64,000 nucleotides of DNA. Source: Planctomycetota bacterium. GTDB taxonomy: Bacteria; Planctomycetota; Phycisphaerae; Phycisphaerales; UBA5793. Within the stretch, counting starts at the first letter, position 1, and the number at the start of each line of letters is the position of its first letter. Both the position numbers and the translations under genes were made by a program. Shown in pieces: positions 1 through 7,753 of this stretch. Under the pieces are notes generated by a model, which was not told the origin of the DNA, did not search any database, and saw only the letters and a program-made list of their open reading frames with translations. The stretch is taken from NCBI GenBank assembly GCA_963205185.1, contig CAUJHZ010000025.1, positions 1 to 64,000 on the forward strand. Reading direction: 5' to 3'.

Positions 1-121
1 AAACTCCGAGCACCTCTTCATGCGTGAGTTCATCATCGGCGCCGATGCAGACGGGGCCGACATCGACCCCGGCCTTGGGTTCCATCGCGCCTTGTTTCGC
101 CGTCGCTGTCGCCGCCATCAT
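1..121 (-). CDS. Partial hypothetical protein of the phage element (N-terminus only)
   Basis: An open frame starts at tandem ATG codons (121 and 118) and runs off the left edge with no stop, giving about 40 residues. An AGAGG-like ribosome site lies just upstream on the minus strand, and most third codon positions are G or C, as in the neighbouring genes. The visible residues (…VGPVCIGADDELTHEEVLG) match nothing I recognise. It lies downstream of the HTH gene in the phage gene block. A competing frame (33-266) overlaps it and looks less convincing. Confidence 0.45.
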   Translation of the reverse strand, partial: MMAATATAKQGAMEPKAGVDVGPVCIGADDELTHEEVLGV

Positions 122-290
122 GCACCTGCCTCTCGGACCGCAGGGGCTCGGCAGCGCGCTCGCGATAGAATCGGCTGCCTTCGCATTCGCCGGGCGGGTC
201 GCGGTCCAGTGCTCCGCTCGGCGTTTTCAATGCGCCCGGTTTCCACCGCCGGGCATACTTGACCATATCGGCTTTCTTACCTGTAGTCAA

Positions 291-533
291 TCACCCCGCC
301 GGCTCGATCGAGACGCGGCAACCGATCGCCGCGGCGATGCGCTCGGCCGTGTCCAGCCGGGGCACGGTCAGGCCCTCGGCCACGCGGCGAATCTGCGAAT
401 GATCTACGCCCACGGCCTTGGCAATGGCGTAGCGCGTCATCCCGCCCGCCTCGGCCCTGGCGATTGCCGCGCGGAGTTGGGCCACAGCATCGGGCGGGGC
501 AGGCTTCGATCGACGGCTCGGGCGCTTGCTCAT
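291..533 (-). CDS. Small XRE-like helix-turn-helix protein
   Basis: 80 residues. The first 20 are basic. Residues 30-70 read as a compact helix-turn-helix of Xre/Cro type, with the pattern TRYAIAKAVGVDHSQIRR followed by GLTVPRLDTAERIAAAIG. Such proteins bind operator DNA as small repressors or antitoxin-like regulators. The start ATG overlaps the stop of the upstream gene as ATGA (530-533), so it is probably translationally coupled and cotranscribed with the phage tail genes. The target operator cannot be read from the sequence. Confidence 0.7.
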   Translation of the reverse strand: MSKRPSRRSKPAPPDAVAQLRAAIARAEAGGMTRYAIAKAVGVDHSQIRRVAEGLTVPRLDTAERIAAAIGCRVSIEPAG

Positions 534-817
534 TGGCGTGTCTCACTCGTGGTTCGGGACAGGTCAACACTATCGCCGCCGGGGCGGGAAGCGCGGGTCA
601 GCGCCCGCCGCCGCGAGCCCCGCCGCCGCGCCGCCTGGGCCGTGCGATGCTCGCCGCCGCAGTGCGGGCATGGCACAGTCGGCCTGGCATCGCTCGGCTG
701 GAAATAGACGAGCCGGCGCGTCCGGCTGCAGCGCACCGTGCTCGCGCTTCGCTGCACCCAGCCGGCCCGCTGCTCGGCGTCGATGGTCATCAGTTTCTTC
801 GCTGTCTCACTCGCCAT
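530..817 (-). CDS. Small basic phage protein with one CPHC zinc-knuckle half
   Basis: 95 residues starting at MASETAKKLM. It has a single CPHCGGEH motif near residue 57 and a strongly basic Arg/Ala-rich tail. One CxxC pair with nearby His could bind zinc alone or as a dimer. It overlaps the next gene by ATGA (530-533), and its start lies inside the 3' end of the 41-aa gene upstream (807-932), so all three are probably one translational unit. The family is not recognised. A nucleic-acid-binding or assembly role in the phage is a guess. Confidence 0.55.
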   Translation of the reverse strand: MASETAKKLMTIDAEQRAGWVQRSASTVRCSRTRRLVYFQPSDARPTVPCPHCGGEHRTAQAARRRGSRRRALTRASRPGGDSVDLSRTTSETRQ

Positions 818-932
818 TGGATTCGCTCCGTTTCGTTTCCGCCGCGCCGGTTGCAACGGGTTCGATCCGCTCGCATCGCAGCGCGTCCGGGGCGGCGCGC
901 AGCGTGAGGATGAACCGCTCCCCGCTCGTCAA
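807..932 (-). CDS. 41-aa phage protein with TTG start
   Basis: This short frame fills the gap between the tape-measure gene and the CPHC gene. It starts with TTG at 932, overlapping the tape-measure stop as TTGA, and has a GAGG-containing ribosome site upstream. Its stop overlaps the first codons of the following gene. The peptide (TSGERFILTLRAAPDALRCE then RIEPVATGAAETKRSESNGE) has normal protein composition and good codon use, unlike the other two frames here. In many tailed phages, small genes sit beside the tape measure, but no family is recognised. Confidence 0.5.
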   Translation of the reverse strand: MTSGERFILTLRAAPDALRCERIEPVATGAAETKRSESNGE

Positions 933-2290
933 CTCGCCCTCGCAAAAGCTCCGCCACGAACGCCGTCCTTGATTTCGCGCAGGAGTTGCAGCTCCTCGGG
1001 GTCGGCGGTGATCGGTGTGCGGCGGATCATTCCCGTCGGGCCGAACGCCGTCCGGCTCTTGGTGATCTGCAGGAAACTCCGCGCGGGGTCATCACCCTCG
1101 GCCATCGTGGTGGTTGACTTGTCCATCATCGCTTTCGCGACCATCTCCTTGGCGAGCTTGTCGGCGGCAGCATCCACCGAATTGAGCCACGCGCCAACCT
1201 GCGCCGACATGTTGCGGGCGAGAAATGCATCCGCCGCTTTGTTCGCGGCCTCGAATGACTTAGCCGCGTCTTCGCCGAGATCATGCTTGAGCGCGTCTGA
1301 TGCCTTCCGAATGCTCTCGGGCAGCGACATGCCGACGAGTTCGGCAAGGTTCTGAATCCTGTCGATCACAAAGTCCATCGCGTAGGCAACGCCCTGCATC
1401 ACCTTCTGCACGCCCGCGAGCACAGTGAGGTATGCGGCCTTGACGAGATTCACGATGTCGATCATGATTCCCCAGCCCGTCGCCAGGAATTCGAACACGC
1501 CGCGCATCTTCCCGGCAACGCCATCGCCGGACATCGCGAGTTCGGTGATTTTCTTGACGAGCACTTCGACGTACGGCGCGAGTTGAATCACCGCCTGTTG
1601 CACGCCGCCGGTGATCGTCTTGTTAAGATTCGTCATCGCGTCGTTCGCCATCTCCACCTTCGCCGCCGCTTCCGCGTCGAACACGAGCCCCATGCGCTTG
1701 GCGACTTCCGCCAGCGCGGCCATGCCATCGGCGCCCTCGTTGAGCAGCGGAATGAGCGTCATCCCCGAACGTCCGAACAGATCCTGCGCGATGCGCGCCT
1801 TCTCTGATTGCGTCGCCACGCCCTTGAGCCGTTCGGCGATCAGCCGGAACTGCTCGTCAGGCGCGAGCGCGTCAAGTTCCTTTGCCGTCAGGCCCAGCGC
1901 CTCCAGCGCCCGCACGGCCGTGGACAGACCTACCTTCGCGTCGCCGATGGTTTTCTCCATGCGCCGGAACGCCGTCTCCAGTTCGGCCGCCGACACGCCG
2001 CTGATGTTCGCCGCATACTGGAGCCCGACTAGCGCCTCGGTCGTCAGCCCGAGCGACACCGCCAGTTTCGCCGTCGCGTCGATGTTGTCGGCCGTGCGCT
2101 TGTAGAGCAGGCCCAGCCCGCCCACGCCAGCCACGCCAACCAGCGCGCCGCCGAGACTGAAGATGCGCTTCAGCACCGACATGATGCCGCCGCCGAGACT
2201 GCCCAGCAGTTGCTTGGCCCGCTTGACGCCGGTTTCAAACCGCGCCGTGCTCAGGCTCAGAATCGCGTTGAGTCGGCCGACTGTCGCCAT
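929..2290 (-). CDS. Phage tail tape-measure-like protein
   Basis: 453 residues. The N-terminus (ILSLSTARFETGVKRAKQLL) matches the start of many tape-measure proteins. It is followed by a glycine-rich hydrophobic helix (about 35-62), a long alpha-helical core with the usual motif of a minor-tail domain (…LFGRSGMTLIPLLNEG around 170-185), and further hydrophobic helices near 245-320. Tape measures set tail length and help DNA injection. At 453 residues it is short for a siphophage tape measure, which suggests a short tail or a tail-derived particle. It precedes the 41-aa gene with a TTGA overlap. Confidence 0.75.
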   Translation of the reverse strand: MATVGRLNAILSLSTARFETGVKRAKQLLGSLGGGIMSVLKRIFSLGGALVGVAGVGGLGLLYKRTADNIDATAKLAVSLGLTTEALVGLQYAANISGVSAAELETAFRRMEKTIGDAKVGLSTAVRALEALGLTAKELDALAPDEQFRLIAERLKGVATQSEKARIAQDLFGRSGMTLIPLLNEGADGMAALAEVAKRMGLVFDAEAAAKVEMANDAMTNLNKTITGGVQQAVIQLAPYVEVLVKKITELAMSGDGVAGKMRGVFEFLATGWGIMIDIVNLVKAAYLTVLAGVQKVMQGVAYAMDFVIDRIQNLAELVGMSLPESIRKASDALKHDLGEDAAKSFEAANKAADAFLARNMSAQVGAWLNSVDAAADKLAKEMVAKAMMDKSTTTMAEGDDPARSFLQITKSRTAFGPTGMIRRTPITADPEELQLLREIKDGVRGGAFARAS

Positions 2291-2328
2291 GATAAACCTC
2301 CATGCGGAGAATACCGCCGGTTGTAGTG

Positions 2329-2706
2329 TCAGATCGAATCCGTCGCGCCCTGTTCGACCACCCGCTCGCGCACCGACAAAACGTGCAGTTCGCGGCCCAG
2401 CGCCTCGAGGTCGATGTGTCGCTCCAGCACCTTGCCGCTCGTCAGATCGACGCCATGAAACACGCCCAGCCGCTTCCGGTCGCGGGCCAGGCTGCGCCTG
2501 ACCGCCGCGCCGTAGCGGTCTCTCAAACGCCTGTTGACCCGTCGGAGCAGGGCCGCTTCACTGACCGGCCGCGTCCGCAGCGGCAATCGGGCCAGCGCCC
2601 GGGCCGGCGGGGTGATCCCTGACCGCGCGGTTTTTTGGGGATGGGCGGACGGTCCATAAACCGGCAATCCTGTACTTTTGCCCCCCCGGGGGGTGGTCGC
2701 GCTCAT
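2329..2706 (-). CDS. Hypothetical phage protein
   Basis: 125 residues, Arg-rich through the first 80. The C-terminal part, LGVFHGVDLTSGKVLERHID and following, looks like a small beta-hairpin domain of a type I associate with planctomycete phage proteins, but I cannot name a function. The start overlaps the stop of the HEAGH gene by ATGA (2703-2706), so it is coupled to it. The position just upstream of the tape measure would suit a tail assembly or chaperone gene, which is only inference. Confidence 0.6.
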   Translation of the reverse strand: MSATTPRGGKSTGLPVYGPSAHPQKTARSGITPPARALARLPLRTRPVSEAALLRRVNRRLRDRYGAAVRRSLARDRKRLGVFHGVDLTSGKVLERHIDLEALGRELHVLSVRERVVEQGATDSI

Positions 2707-3326
2707 AGTACCGTCTCCTGTCGCTCGCGAGCCGCGCCCAGCAGTTCGCGGTAGTGCGCTTCCGCGCGCTCGCGAATGAAATCAGACTTGATGCTCGCCC
2801 GATGCTGCGCGCAGAGGTTCAATATCTCACGGCCGGTCGCGAACCGAATCACCCGCGGCGGATCGTGCTCAGGATCGTCGAGCGCGTTGGAATCGTCGGA
2901 CAGCCGCGATGCGATGGCGCCCACGAGTTCAACATCGGCCTCGATGATCTCACGCGCCTCGCCACGCACAGCCGCGAGCATCGACGCAATCGCGCCCGCG
3001 TGGAAGCGCTTATCGAAGTCGCTCGGCCGCAGCAGCGGAGAAAGGCGCTCAGCGTCCGATCCTTCAAACGTCGCCGAAATCATCTTGAGCGCTCGCCGCG
3101 CCACGTTCTCCGCTTCAACGCCAGCTGCAACGATCGTCCACTGAGCAGCGGGGTTGAGGCTCGGCCAGGCGTCGATCACCGCGCCGCCTCGCGCGTGCCG
3201 GCCGTTGTCGAACGTCTGGATCTTGACGTAATCGACCGTCGCATCGTGATGTAATGCGGCGACGGTGTGCCCGGCCTCGTGCCAGGTGATGAGTTCCAAC
3301 AGTCGATCGGGTGTTATATCTGCCAT
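2703..3326 (-). CDS. HEAGH-motif metalloprotease-like protein
   Basis: 207 residues. A zincin signature HEAGH lies at residues 16-20, inside the first helix (LLELITWHEAGHTVAALH). This is the arrangement of the M41 peptidase domain of FtsH-like proteins, but no AAA ATPase part is present. A glycine/hydrophobic segment TIVAAGVEAENVARRAL follows (about 64-80), as in M41 domains, where an acidic third ligand comes later. The stand-alone domain sits in the phage operon, with an ATGA overlap to the next gene. Possible roles are capsid or tail maturation or host-protein cleavage. It could also be a degenerate, non-catalytic fold. Confidence 0.6.
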   Translation of the reverse strand: MADITPDRLLELITWHEAGHTVAALHHDATVDYVKIQTFDNGRHARGGAVIDAWPSLNPAAQWTIVAAGVEAENVARRALKMISATFEGSDAERLSPLLRPSDFDKRFHAGAIASMLAAVRGEAREIIEADVELVGAIASRLSDDSNALDDPEHDPPRVIRFATGREILNLCAQHRASIKSDFIRERAEAHYRELLGAARERQETVL

Positions 3327-3360
3327 GATTGCTTCCTTACGTCCACGTGTGATGTCGCGT

Positions 3361-3969
3361 TCAAGCCGACTTGCGAGCCTGCGGCCATTCGATGCCCGCT
3401 TCCTTGGCGAGCCGCCGACACTCGGCCTCGATCTGCTCGGAAGTCATCGGCGCCAGCGTCAGCCGGTCCGCCGCCTGCCGTGCAACACGGAGCCCGTTGA
3501 GGTGCGCCATCGCCGCGTCGTTGCGCGCCTGCTTCTCCGGATCGACCACGTTCCGGCCCAGGCCCGGGTTGTAACTGACCGGGGCAGCCAGGCTCTCGCG
3601 CGTCGCGTGCTCAATCAAATCGTCGATCGCGTCGATGAGTTGCCGGATTGCCGGCGGCGCCGTCTCGCGCAGTTCGGCGGTGAATCTTGCGATTCGCCGT
3701 TGGGCATGGTCCGCGATCTCACGTGCGTCGAAGTCGGCCTTTCGATAGTCCGCCTCGGCCGCCTCAAGCGCGGCACGTGCGGCGTCTCGTTTCGCTTCGG
3801 CGGCCCTCACCCTCGGCCGTGCCTTGCCGAGCGCTTTGTCGCGTTCAGTCTCAATCGCCGTGATGGTGCCGACGATCTCAGCGCGTCGCGCCGCGTGTTC
3901 GGCCTGCAGTTGCGCCTGTGCCTGTTGGAGAAGTGCGGGCGGGATATTGGCGAGCGTGAGCGTGGTCAT
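3361..3969 (-). CDS. Coiled-coil hypothetical phage protein
   Basis: 202 residues. Residues 15-105 are dominated by Ala, Glu, Arg and Lys with heptad-like spacing, indicating a long coiled coil. The C-terminus (ECRRLAKEAGIEWPQ) resembles the C-terminus of the 83-aa gene at 4317-4568 (SLADEAGIRWQP), so the two may be related. No enzyme motif is seen. Phage scaffold and minor structural proteins often look like this, but the role here is not known. Confidence 0.6.
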   Translation of the reverse strand: MTTLTLANIPPALLQQAQAQLQAEHAARRAEIVGTITAIETERDKALGKARPRVRAAEAKRDAARAALEAAEADYRKADFDAREIADHAQRRIARFTAELRETAPPAIRQLIDAIDDLIEHATRESLAAPVSYNPGLGRNVVDPEKQARNDAAMAHLNGLRVARQAADRLTLAPMTSEQIEAECRRLAKEAGIEWPQARKSA

Positions 3970-4065
3970 GGGTTACTTTCACTTTCTGCGGCCGTGCCGC
4001 GGTGTTGTCGGCCGGGCAGCGAGCGGGGGGCCTGATTCCCTCGCCCGCCGCCGGCCGTTGTTCGT

Positions 4066-4287
4066 TCATCGAATCGCGAAGACGGATCGGCCACGAGGCG
4101 GCTGCGCCAATGGCAGGCCGACGCCCCGCTCCACAGCGCGGAGCAGCATGGCCCGCGTCTCATCATCACTCAACAACGAATCGACCTGAGCCAGGGGCGA
4201 GCGGAGTTCGGTCCGCCGCGCGCTGCTCGTCGAGGTCCGCGCGAGTTCGCCGATGCAATCGGCCAGTCGTGTGTTAAGTCTCGGCAT
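4066..4287 (-). CDS. Small hypothetical phage protein
   Basis: 73 residues with a helical centre (SLLSDDETRAMLLRAVERGV) and no recognised domain. It lies 29 bases downstream of the 83-aa gene. About 96 bases separate it from the coiled-coil gene. A 63-codon frame starts by ATGA overlap at 4069 but runs 92 bases into that gene, so I leave it out. Codon use matches the element. Confidence 0.5.
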   Translation of the reverse strand: MPRLNTRLADCIGELARTSTSSARRTELRSPLAQVDSLLSDDETRAMLLRAVERGVGLPLAQPPRGRSVFAIR

Positions 4288-4316
4288 GATGCGTCCTTCC
4301 CCGGCAGGCGCCGGTG

Positions 4317-4568
4317 TCAGTTCGTTACAACAGGCTGCCAGCGGATACCCGCCTCGTCCGCCAGCGAACGCAGCGCGACGCGCAGAGGCTCATTCTGCAG
4401 CCCGGCGGCACTGAGCGCTTCAGCGCGCGCCTTGATAGCCCGGAGTTCCACTTGCCGGCGCCCGTGCTCGATCTCGTTGGTATGGTCGGCTGTGCGCGCG
4501 CTCTCGTCGATTTCCGCCTGGAGGTTCCGCACGAGGCTACGGATGTTCGGATGAATCTCGTCGCTCAT
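4317..4568 (-). CDS. Small helical hypothetical phage protein
   Basis: 83 residues, almost entirely predicted helix. Charged heptads fill residues 10-60, and the closing stretch (SLADEAGIRWQP) resembles the end of the 202-aa coiled-coil protein at 3361-3969. The shared C-terminal signature suggests duplication or a common partner. No function is recognised. Confidence 0.55.
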   Translation of the reverse strand: MSDEIHPNIRSLVRNLQAEIDESARTADHTNEIEHGRRQVELRAIKARAEALSAAGLQNEPLRVALRSLADEAGIRWQPVVTN

Positions 4569-4604
4569 TGTCGATCCTGTCTCCGGCCGTGCCGGTGTTC
4601 GATG

Positions 4605-4859
4605 TTACATAGGTCGCGCGGCGTCGTTCCGATCGCGATCGCCCGCGGTGGAGTCGGAAACGCCGGGCGCGGATGAATCGCGAAATTCCCGCGCCCGGCA
4701 GGCGTCAGCCGAGCCGCCACAAGCGGCGTCGGCGGGATAAGCGGCGTCGGCGGGCGCGGGAGGCTGCATCCCGCCGACGTGGTGGATGGACGTTGTTTCG
4801 TTCAGACACGGGCAGCGCAGGCCGAGCCACCGCGCGATGATGAGCAGGAGCCGCATCAT
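4605..4859 (-). CDS. Small membrane-anchored or secreted phage protein
   Basis: 84 residues from the ATG at 4859, chosen because it overlaps the stop of the zinc-ribbon gene as ATGA (4856-4859). The N-terminus MMRLLLIIARWLGLRCPC forms a short hydrophobic helix with two cysteines. The rest is Ala/Asp-rich and looks disordered. An imperfect tandem repeat of about 17 bases (AAGCGGCGTCGGCGGG twice, near 4721-4758 on the plus strand) lies in the coding region. The function is unknown. Confidence 0.5.
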   Translation of the reverse strand: MMRLLLIIARWLGLRCPCLNETTSIHHVGGMQPPAPADAAYPADAACGGSADACRAREFRDSSAPGVSDSTAGDRDRNDAARPM

Positions 4860-5122
4860 GGTGTTGATCCCGTCGAGGTTACAGCGGGGCGGGCGCACGA
4901 GACTTGCCGCTCGCCTGGGGTCTCGGCGCCGCTCGCCCCCGCTGGTGAAATGCGGCCGGGCGCGATGGAGCGCGCCTCGGCCACTGGTGGATGGACAGTT
5001 GGATACAGATCATCACAGCGGATGCAACCGGCCACGCCGCCGACGATGATGGTCGGGAAAAACTCGTTGCACTTCGGGCAACGCTCCGGCCAGTCGGTGT
5101 TGAACAGAGGCGTGTCGTTCAT
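4856..5122 (-). CDS. Zinc-ribbon phage protein
   Basis: 88 residues. Two CxxC knuckles, CPKC (15-18) and CIRC (33-36), bracket a beta-rich turn (NEFFPTIIVGGVAG) in classic zinc-ribbon form. The Pro/Ala-rich tail is likely flexible. It is joined to both neighbours by ATGA overlaps (5119-5122 and 4856-4859). Zinc ribbons in this position next to replication genes often bind DNA or RNA, but the specific partner is not known. Confidence 0.6.
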   Translation of the reverse strand: MNDTPLFNTDWPERCPKCNEFFPTIIVGGVAGCIRCDDLYPTVHPPVAEARSIAPGRISPAGASGAETPGERQVSCARPAVTSTGSTP

Positions 5123-5553
5123 GCTTCGACTCCCGCCGCCGCCGCCGGCACTTCACTCGCGCGCCGATGCCCGGCGATGCGCTGCTCGAGCGCTTCGTAC
5201 GCCGCACGAGCGCTGTCCCTGCCGCTCATGCCCTTCGACCACAGCGACGCCAGATCCGCAAGCCAGCGATCGCGCTCGTGGTCCCGAAGCGGTTGCGGCA
5301 GTTCGGCCAGGACGCTCTCGGCAAGCGCGGTCCACGTCGATTCGCTCAACCCCGGCTCGCGCCGTCCGCCGGGGCATCCGGTCAGCGCCTCGAGGATTTC
5401 GCTGCGATGCTCGTGCAGGCCCGCGGCGAGTTCGTCAGACAGCGGACCGGCTGCGCGGAAGCGGATCGAACCGCCTTCGCGCCAGAGACTCACAGCCTCG
5501 GCGTCGGCGAGCCGGAAGACGTCAGCCAGGGGTGAATCGGTCGCGGCGGTCAT
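5119..5553 (-). CDS. Protein with TubC-like N-terminal docking domain
   Basis: 144 residues. Residues 8-58 follow the pattern of TubC N-terminal docking domains: a short helix, then LWREGGSIRFRAAGPLSDEL, then a helix ending EHRSEILEAL. In NRPS and PKS systems this small fold mediates protein-protein docking. Here it sits between DnaB and a zinc-ribbon gene, coupled to each by ATGA overlaps, so it may be an adaptor of the phage replisome. The remaining 85 residues are helical and Ala/Glu/Arg-rich. Domain assignment is by pattern and moderately certain. The role is inferred. Confidence 0.55.
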   Translation of the reverse strand: MTAATDSPLADVFRLADAEAVSLWREGGSIRFRAAGPLSDELAAGLHEHRSEILEALTGCPGGRREPGLSESTWTALAESVLAELPQPLRDHERDRWLADLASLWSKGMSGRDSARAAYEALEQRIAGHRRASEVPAAAAGVEA

Positions 5554-6926
5554 ACTGGAATCTCCCCGAGTTCGACTTGCTTCGGCGCGGCGGTTGGACG
5601 AGCGCTACCGCCCGACAGGAACAACATCCGACACGCATCCCATCGAAGCAGCGCGAGCCCCGTGGCGCCGTTGCGTTGCTTGGCTACGAGCACCTTCGCC
5701 TGGCCGTTGCAGACGTAATCCGGATCCTTCCAGCGCAAAGCATCCTCACGGTGGAGCAGGAGCACCACGTCGGCATCCTGCTCGATGGCGCCGGAGTCGC
5801 GCAGATCGGAGAGCGTCGGGAGCGCCGATGCCCGATGATTAACTTCGCGGTTGAGTTGAGAGCAGGCGAGCATAATCACGCCGGCCTCACCGGCGAGCGC
5901 TTTGAGACCGCGCGACACCGCGGCGACTTCCGTCTCGCGCGACCGATGCCCCGGATCGCGCACGAGTTGCAGGTAATCCACGACCACCAGCCCACCCGGA
6001 TGCTTGCCGGCCCATGTCTTGACGTCGCCGGCAAGTTGCGTCAGCGCGATCCCAGGTGCATAGTGCAGACTCAGAGGCAGCGCGTCGATGCTGCCGCTTG
6101 CCGCCGCGATCGCCTTGGCGTCGGCACTGGATGGCCGCTCAAGGCGCGATGTCGACAGCCCGGTGCGCGCCGCGATCAGCCGCCGCGTGAGTTCCTCTGT
6201 GCGCATCTCGCACGAGACAAACAGCGCTGCCCCGCCACTGTCGGCGATACGCAGTGCGATTGTCATCGCCAGACTAGACTTGCCCATGCCGGTGGTCGCG
6301 CCGATGATGATCTGCTGCCCCGGGCGCATCGGCTGCATAGTCGCGTCGAGTTCGCGCAGGCCCGTGGCAATGCCCGTCGGCTCTTCGCTGAAAATCTCAT
6401 CGAGCACGCGCGGCAACACCTTGCCCACCGGCTCGGGCCGGCGGCGCTCGATCGACTGGAGCGCGCCGAGTTCAGCGCTGAGCGTGTCGATCGCCGCGTC
6501 CACGTCGCCGCCGTCGTAGGCCGTGCGCTTCGCGTTGTCCGCGGCCTCGATCAGCAGGCGCCGCCGGTGCGCGAGCAGCACGCACCTGGCGTACCACCGC
6601 CAGTTGACAGCGGCAGGCACAATCTCAGCGAGTTCGATGAGTGTGCCCATGCCGCCGATGCTCTCAAGTTCGCCCATCGCGATGAGTGCGCTCTGCACGA
6701 GCGCCACGTCGGCCGGAGAGCCGGCCTGTGTTGTGCGCAGGAACGCCTCCCATATTACAGCATGGCGCGGCGCGCTGAACGCCTCGGCCGGCACGACTGC
6801 GGCCGCCTCAACCATCGACTCGCCGCTGAGCAGCATCGCGCCGAGCAGCGAACGCTCGGCGTCAACATCGCGCGGAAGCATCCGCTCGGCGTAGCGGTCG
6901 GACGCGGCGGATGATGCCGTGGTCAT
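5550..6926 (-). CDS. dnaB: Replicative DNA helicase, DnaB family
   Basis: 458 residues from the ATG at 6926, chosen because it overlaps the previous stop as ATGA. Residues 16-120 form the DnaB N-terminal helical domain (DVDAERSLLGAMLLSGE). Residues 180-450 form the RecA-like motor, with Walker A GATTGMGKSS (209-218), Walker B VVVDYLQL (about 314-321), and the later motifs SQLNREVNHRA and LRDSGAIEQDAD. It unwinds DNA as a hexamer at the fork. Together with the initiator-like gene just upstream it gives the element its own replication module. The length is normal for the family. Confidence 0.92.
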   Translation of the reverse strand: MTTASSAASDRYAERMLPRDVDAERSLLGAMLLSGESMVEAAAVVPAEAFSAPRHAVIWEAFLRTTQAGSPADVALVQSALIAMGELESIGGMGTLIELAEIVPAAVNWRWYARCVLLAHRRRLLIEAADNAKRTAYDGGDVDAAIDTLSAELGALQSIERRRPEPVGKVLPRVLDEIFSEEPTGIATGLRELDATMQPMRPGQQIIIGATTGMGKSSLAMTIALRIADSGGAALFVSCEMRTEELTRRLIAARTGLSTSRLERPSSADAKAIAAASGSIDALPLSLHYAPGIALTQLAGDVKTWAGKHPGGLVVVDYLQLVRDPGHRSRETEVAAVSRGLKALAGEAGVIMLACSQLNREVNHRASALPTLSDLRDSGAIEQDADVVLLLHREDALRWKDPDYVCNGQAKVLVAKQRNGATGLALLRWDACRMLFLSGGSARPTAAPKQVELGEIPV

Positions 6927-7753
6927 GAGCGCACCCCCGGAGCGAGATGGTCCCACGAGTCGGCGCGGCCGTTGTCGCCGGAGCCTAGGGCGCGGGTCGC
7001 CCGCGGCGATATCCGCAGGTCGCCGCCGCGGTCCTGCTCGCGTGCGAGCCAATCGGTCAGAAACTTCCGCCAGCGCGTCTTCTTTGCGCGGCTCGGATTC
7101 GATTTCAGCCACTCGGCTATGCGGGCAAGTTGGGCATCGAGGTCGCGCACGGCGGGATAGGCGCTGCGCCACGCCTCGCGATCAGCATCGGTGATGCCCT
7201 GCCAGCCATGCTCCACACTCCAGCGGATCAGGTCTGCCGGCTTCGAGCGTGCCGGCCTTGCGGCGCGGCTCGGAGCACAAGCAGGCGCTTCGCCTGCGCT
7301 CGGATCTCCGACAGGAGATCCAGAAACAGAAACAGAGACAGGGATAACCCCGTTTGAATCCCGTTTGATTTCCGATTGATTCAACTTTGATTCTGCGGCA
7401 GGCTTCCGGCCGGCTCCAGGTCGCTGACCGCCGCGGGTGTCGTTCCACTTCACAAAGCTCCGAATGATGATCGCCTGGCCCTCGCGCAGAACCCAGCGCC
7501 CCGGAGCGTCGACGAGCGCCTGCAGCGCTGACTTGAACGCATCCAGAGGCCATCGGACCATGAACGAAACGACGGCCTCGGGCTCTTCAAAGCGGCCGCC
7601 GTTTCGCTGGACCTTGGCTTGCACAATGAGCGCCGTGAAGAGCGCGAACGCTTCGCGACCGGAAGGAGTCTGCATCAGCGCGATGTATTCCGAATCATCC
7701 GCGATTGTCACGCCGATGCTGGCCCGCGGCACTTTGAGGCGCTTCGGTCTCAC
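6923..7753 (-). CDS. Phage replication initiator / replisome organiser-like protein
   Basis: 276 residues, starting at GTG (7753) within a GTGA overlap. The N-terminal 115 residues resemble phage replisome-organiser winged-helix domains: KVPRASIGVTIADDSEYIAL… and a WxLREGQAIIIRSFVKWND stretch. A low-complexity linker (GGQRPGAGRKPAAESK, then SVSVSGS) joins it to a C-terminal helical region (RWRKFLTDWLAREQDR) like those that contact helicases. It directly precedes dnaB with an ATGA overlap, as lambda O/P-like modules do. The family call is by layout and N-terminal pattern. Confidence 0.65.
   Translation of the reverse strand: MRPKRLKVPRASIGVTIADDSEYIALMQTPSGREAFALFTALIVQAKVQRNGGRFEEPEAVVSFMVRWPLDAFKSALQALVDAPGRWVLREGQAIIIRSFVKWNDTRGGQRPGAGRKPAAESKLNQSEIKRDSNGVIPVSVSVSGSPVGDPSAGEAPACAPSRAARPARSKPADLIRWSVEHGWQGITDADREAWRSAYPAVRDLDAQLARIAEWLKSNPSRAKKTRWRKFLTDWLAREQDRGGDLRISPRATRALGSGDNGRADSWDHLAPGVRS

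Noticed and set aside
33-266. 77-codon minus-strand frame next to the left edge (MVKYARRWKPGALK…)
   Set aside because: It overlaps the better-supported partial gene at 1-121, and its last part has weak codon use. No domain was seen. The first 45 codons could still be real.
3878-4069. 63-codon minus-strand frame starting by ATGA overlap at 4069
   Set aside because: It runs 92 bases into the coiled-coil gene in another frame and has a low-complexity Thr/Ala/Arg C-terminus. The overlap at its start is probably chance.
4779-6914. 711-codon plus-strand open frame opposite the DnaB and zinc-ribbon genes
   Set aside because: It is the antisense shadow of a high-GC coding region. The composition is Arg/Ala/His-rich with no domain, and the opposite strand codes for clear proteins.
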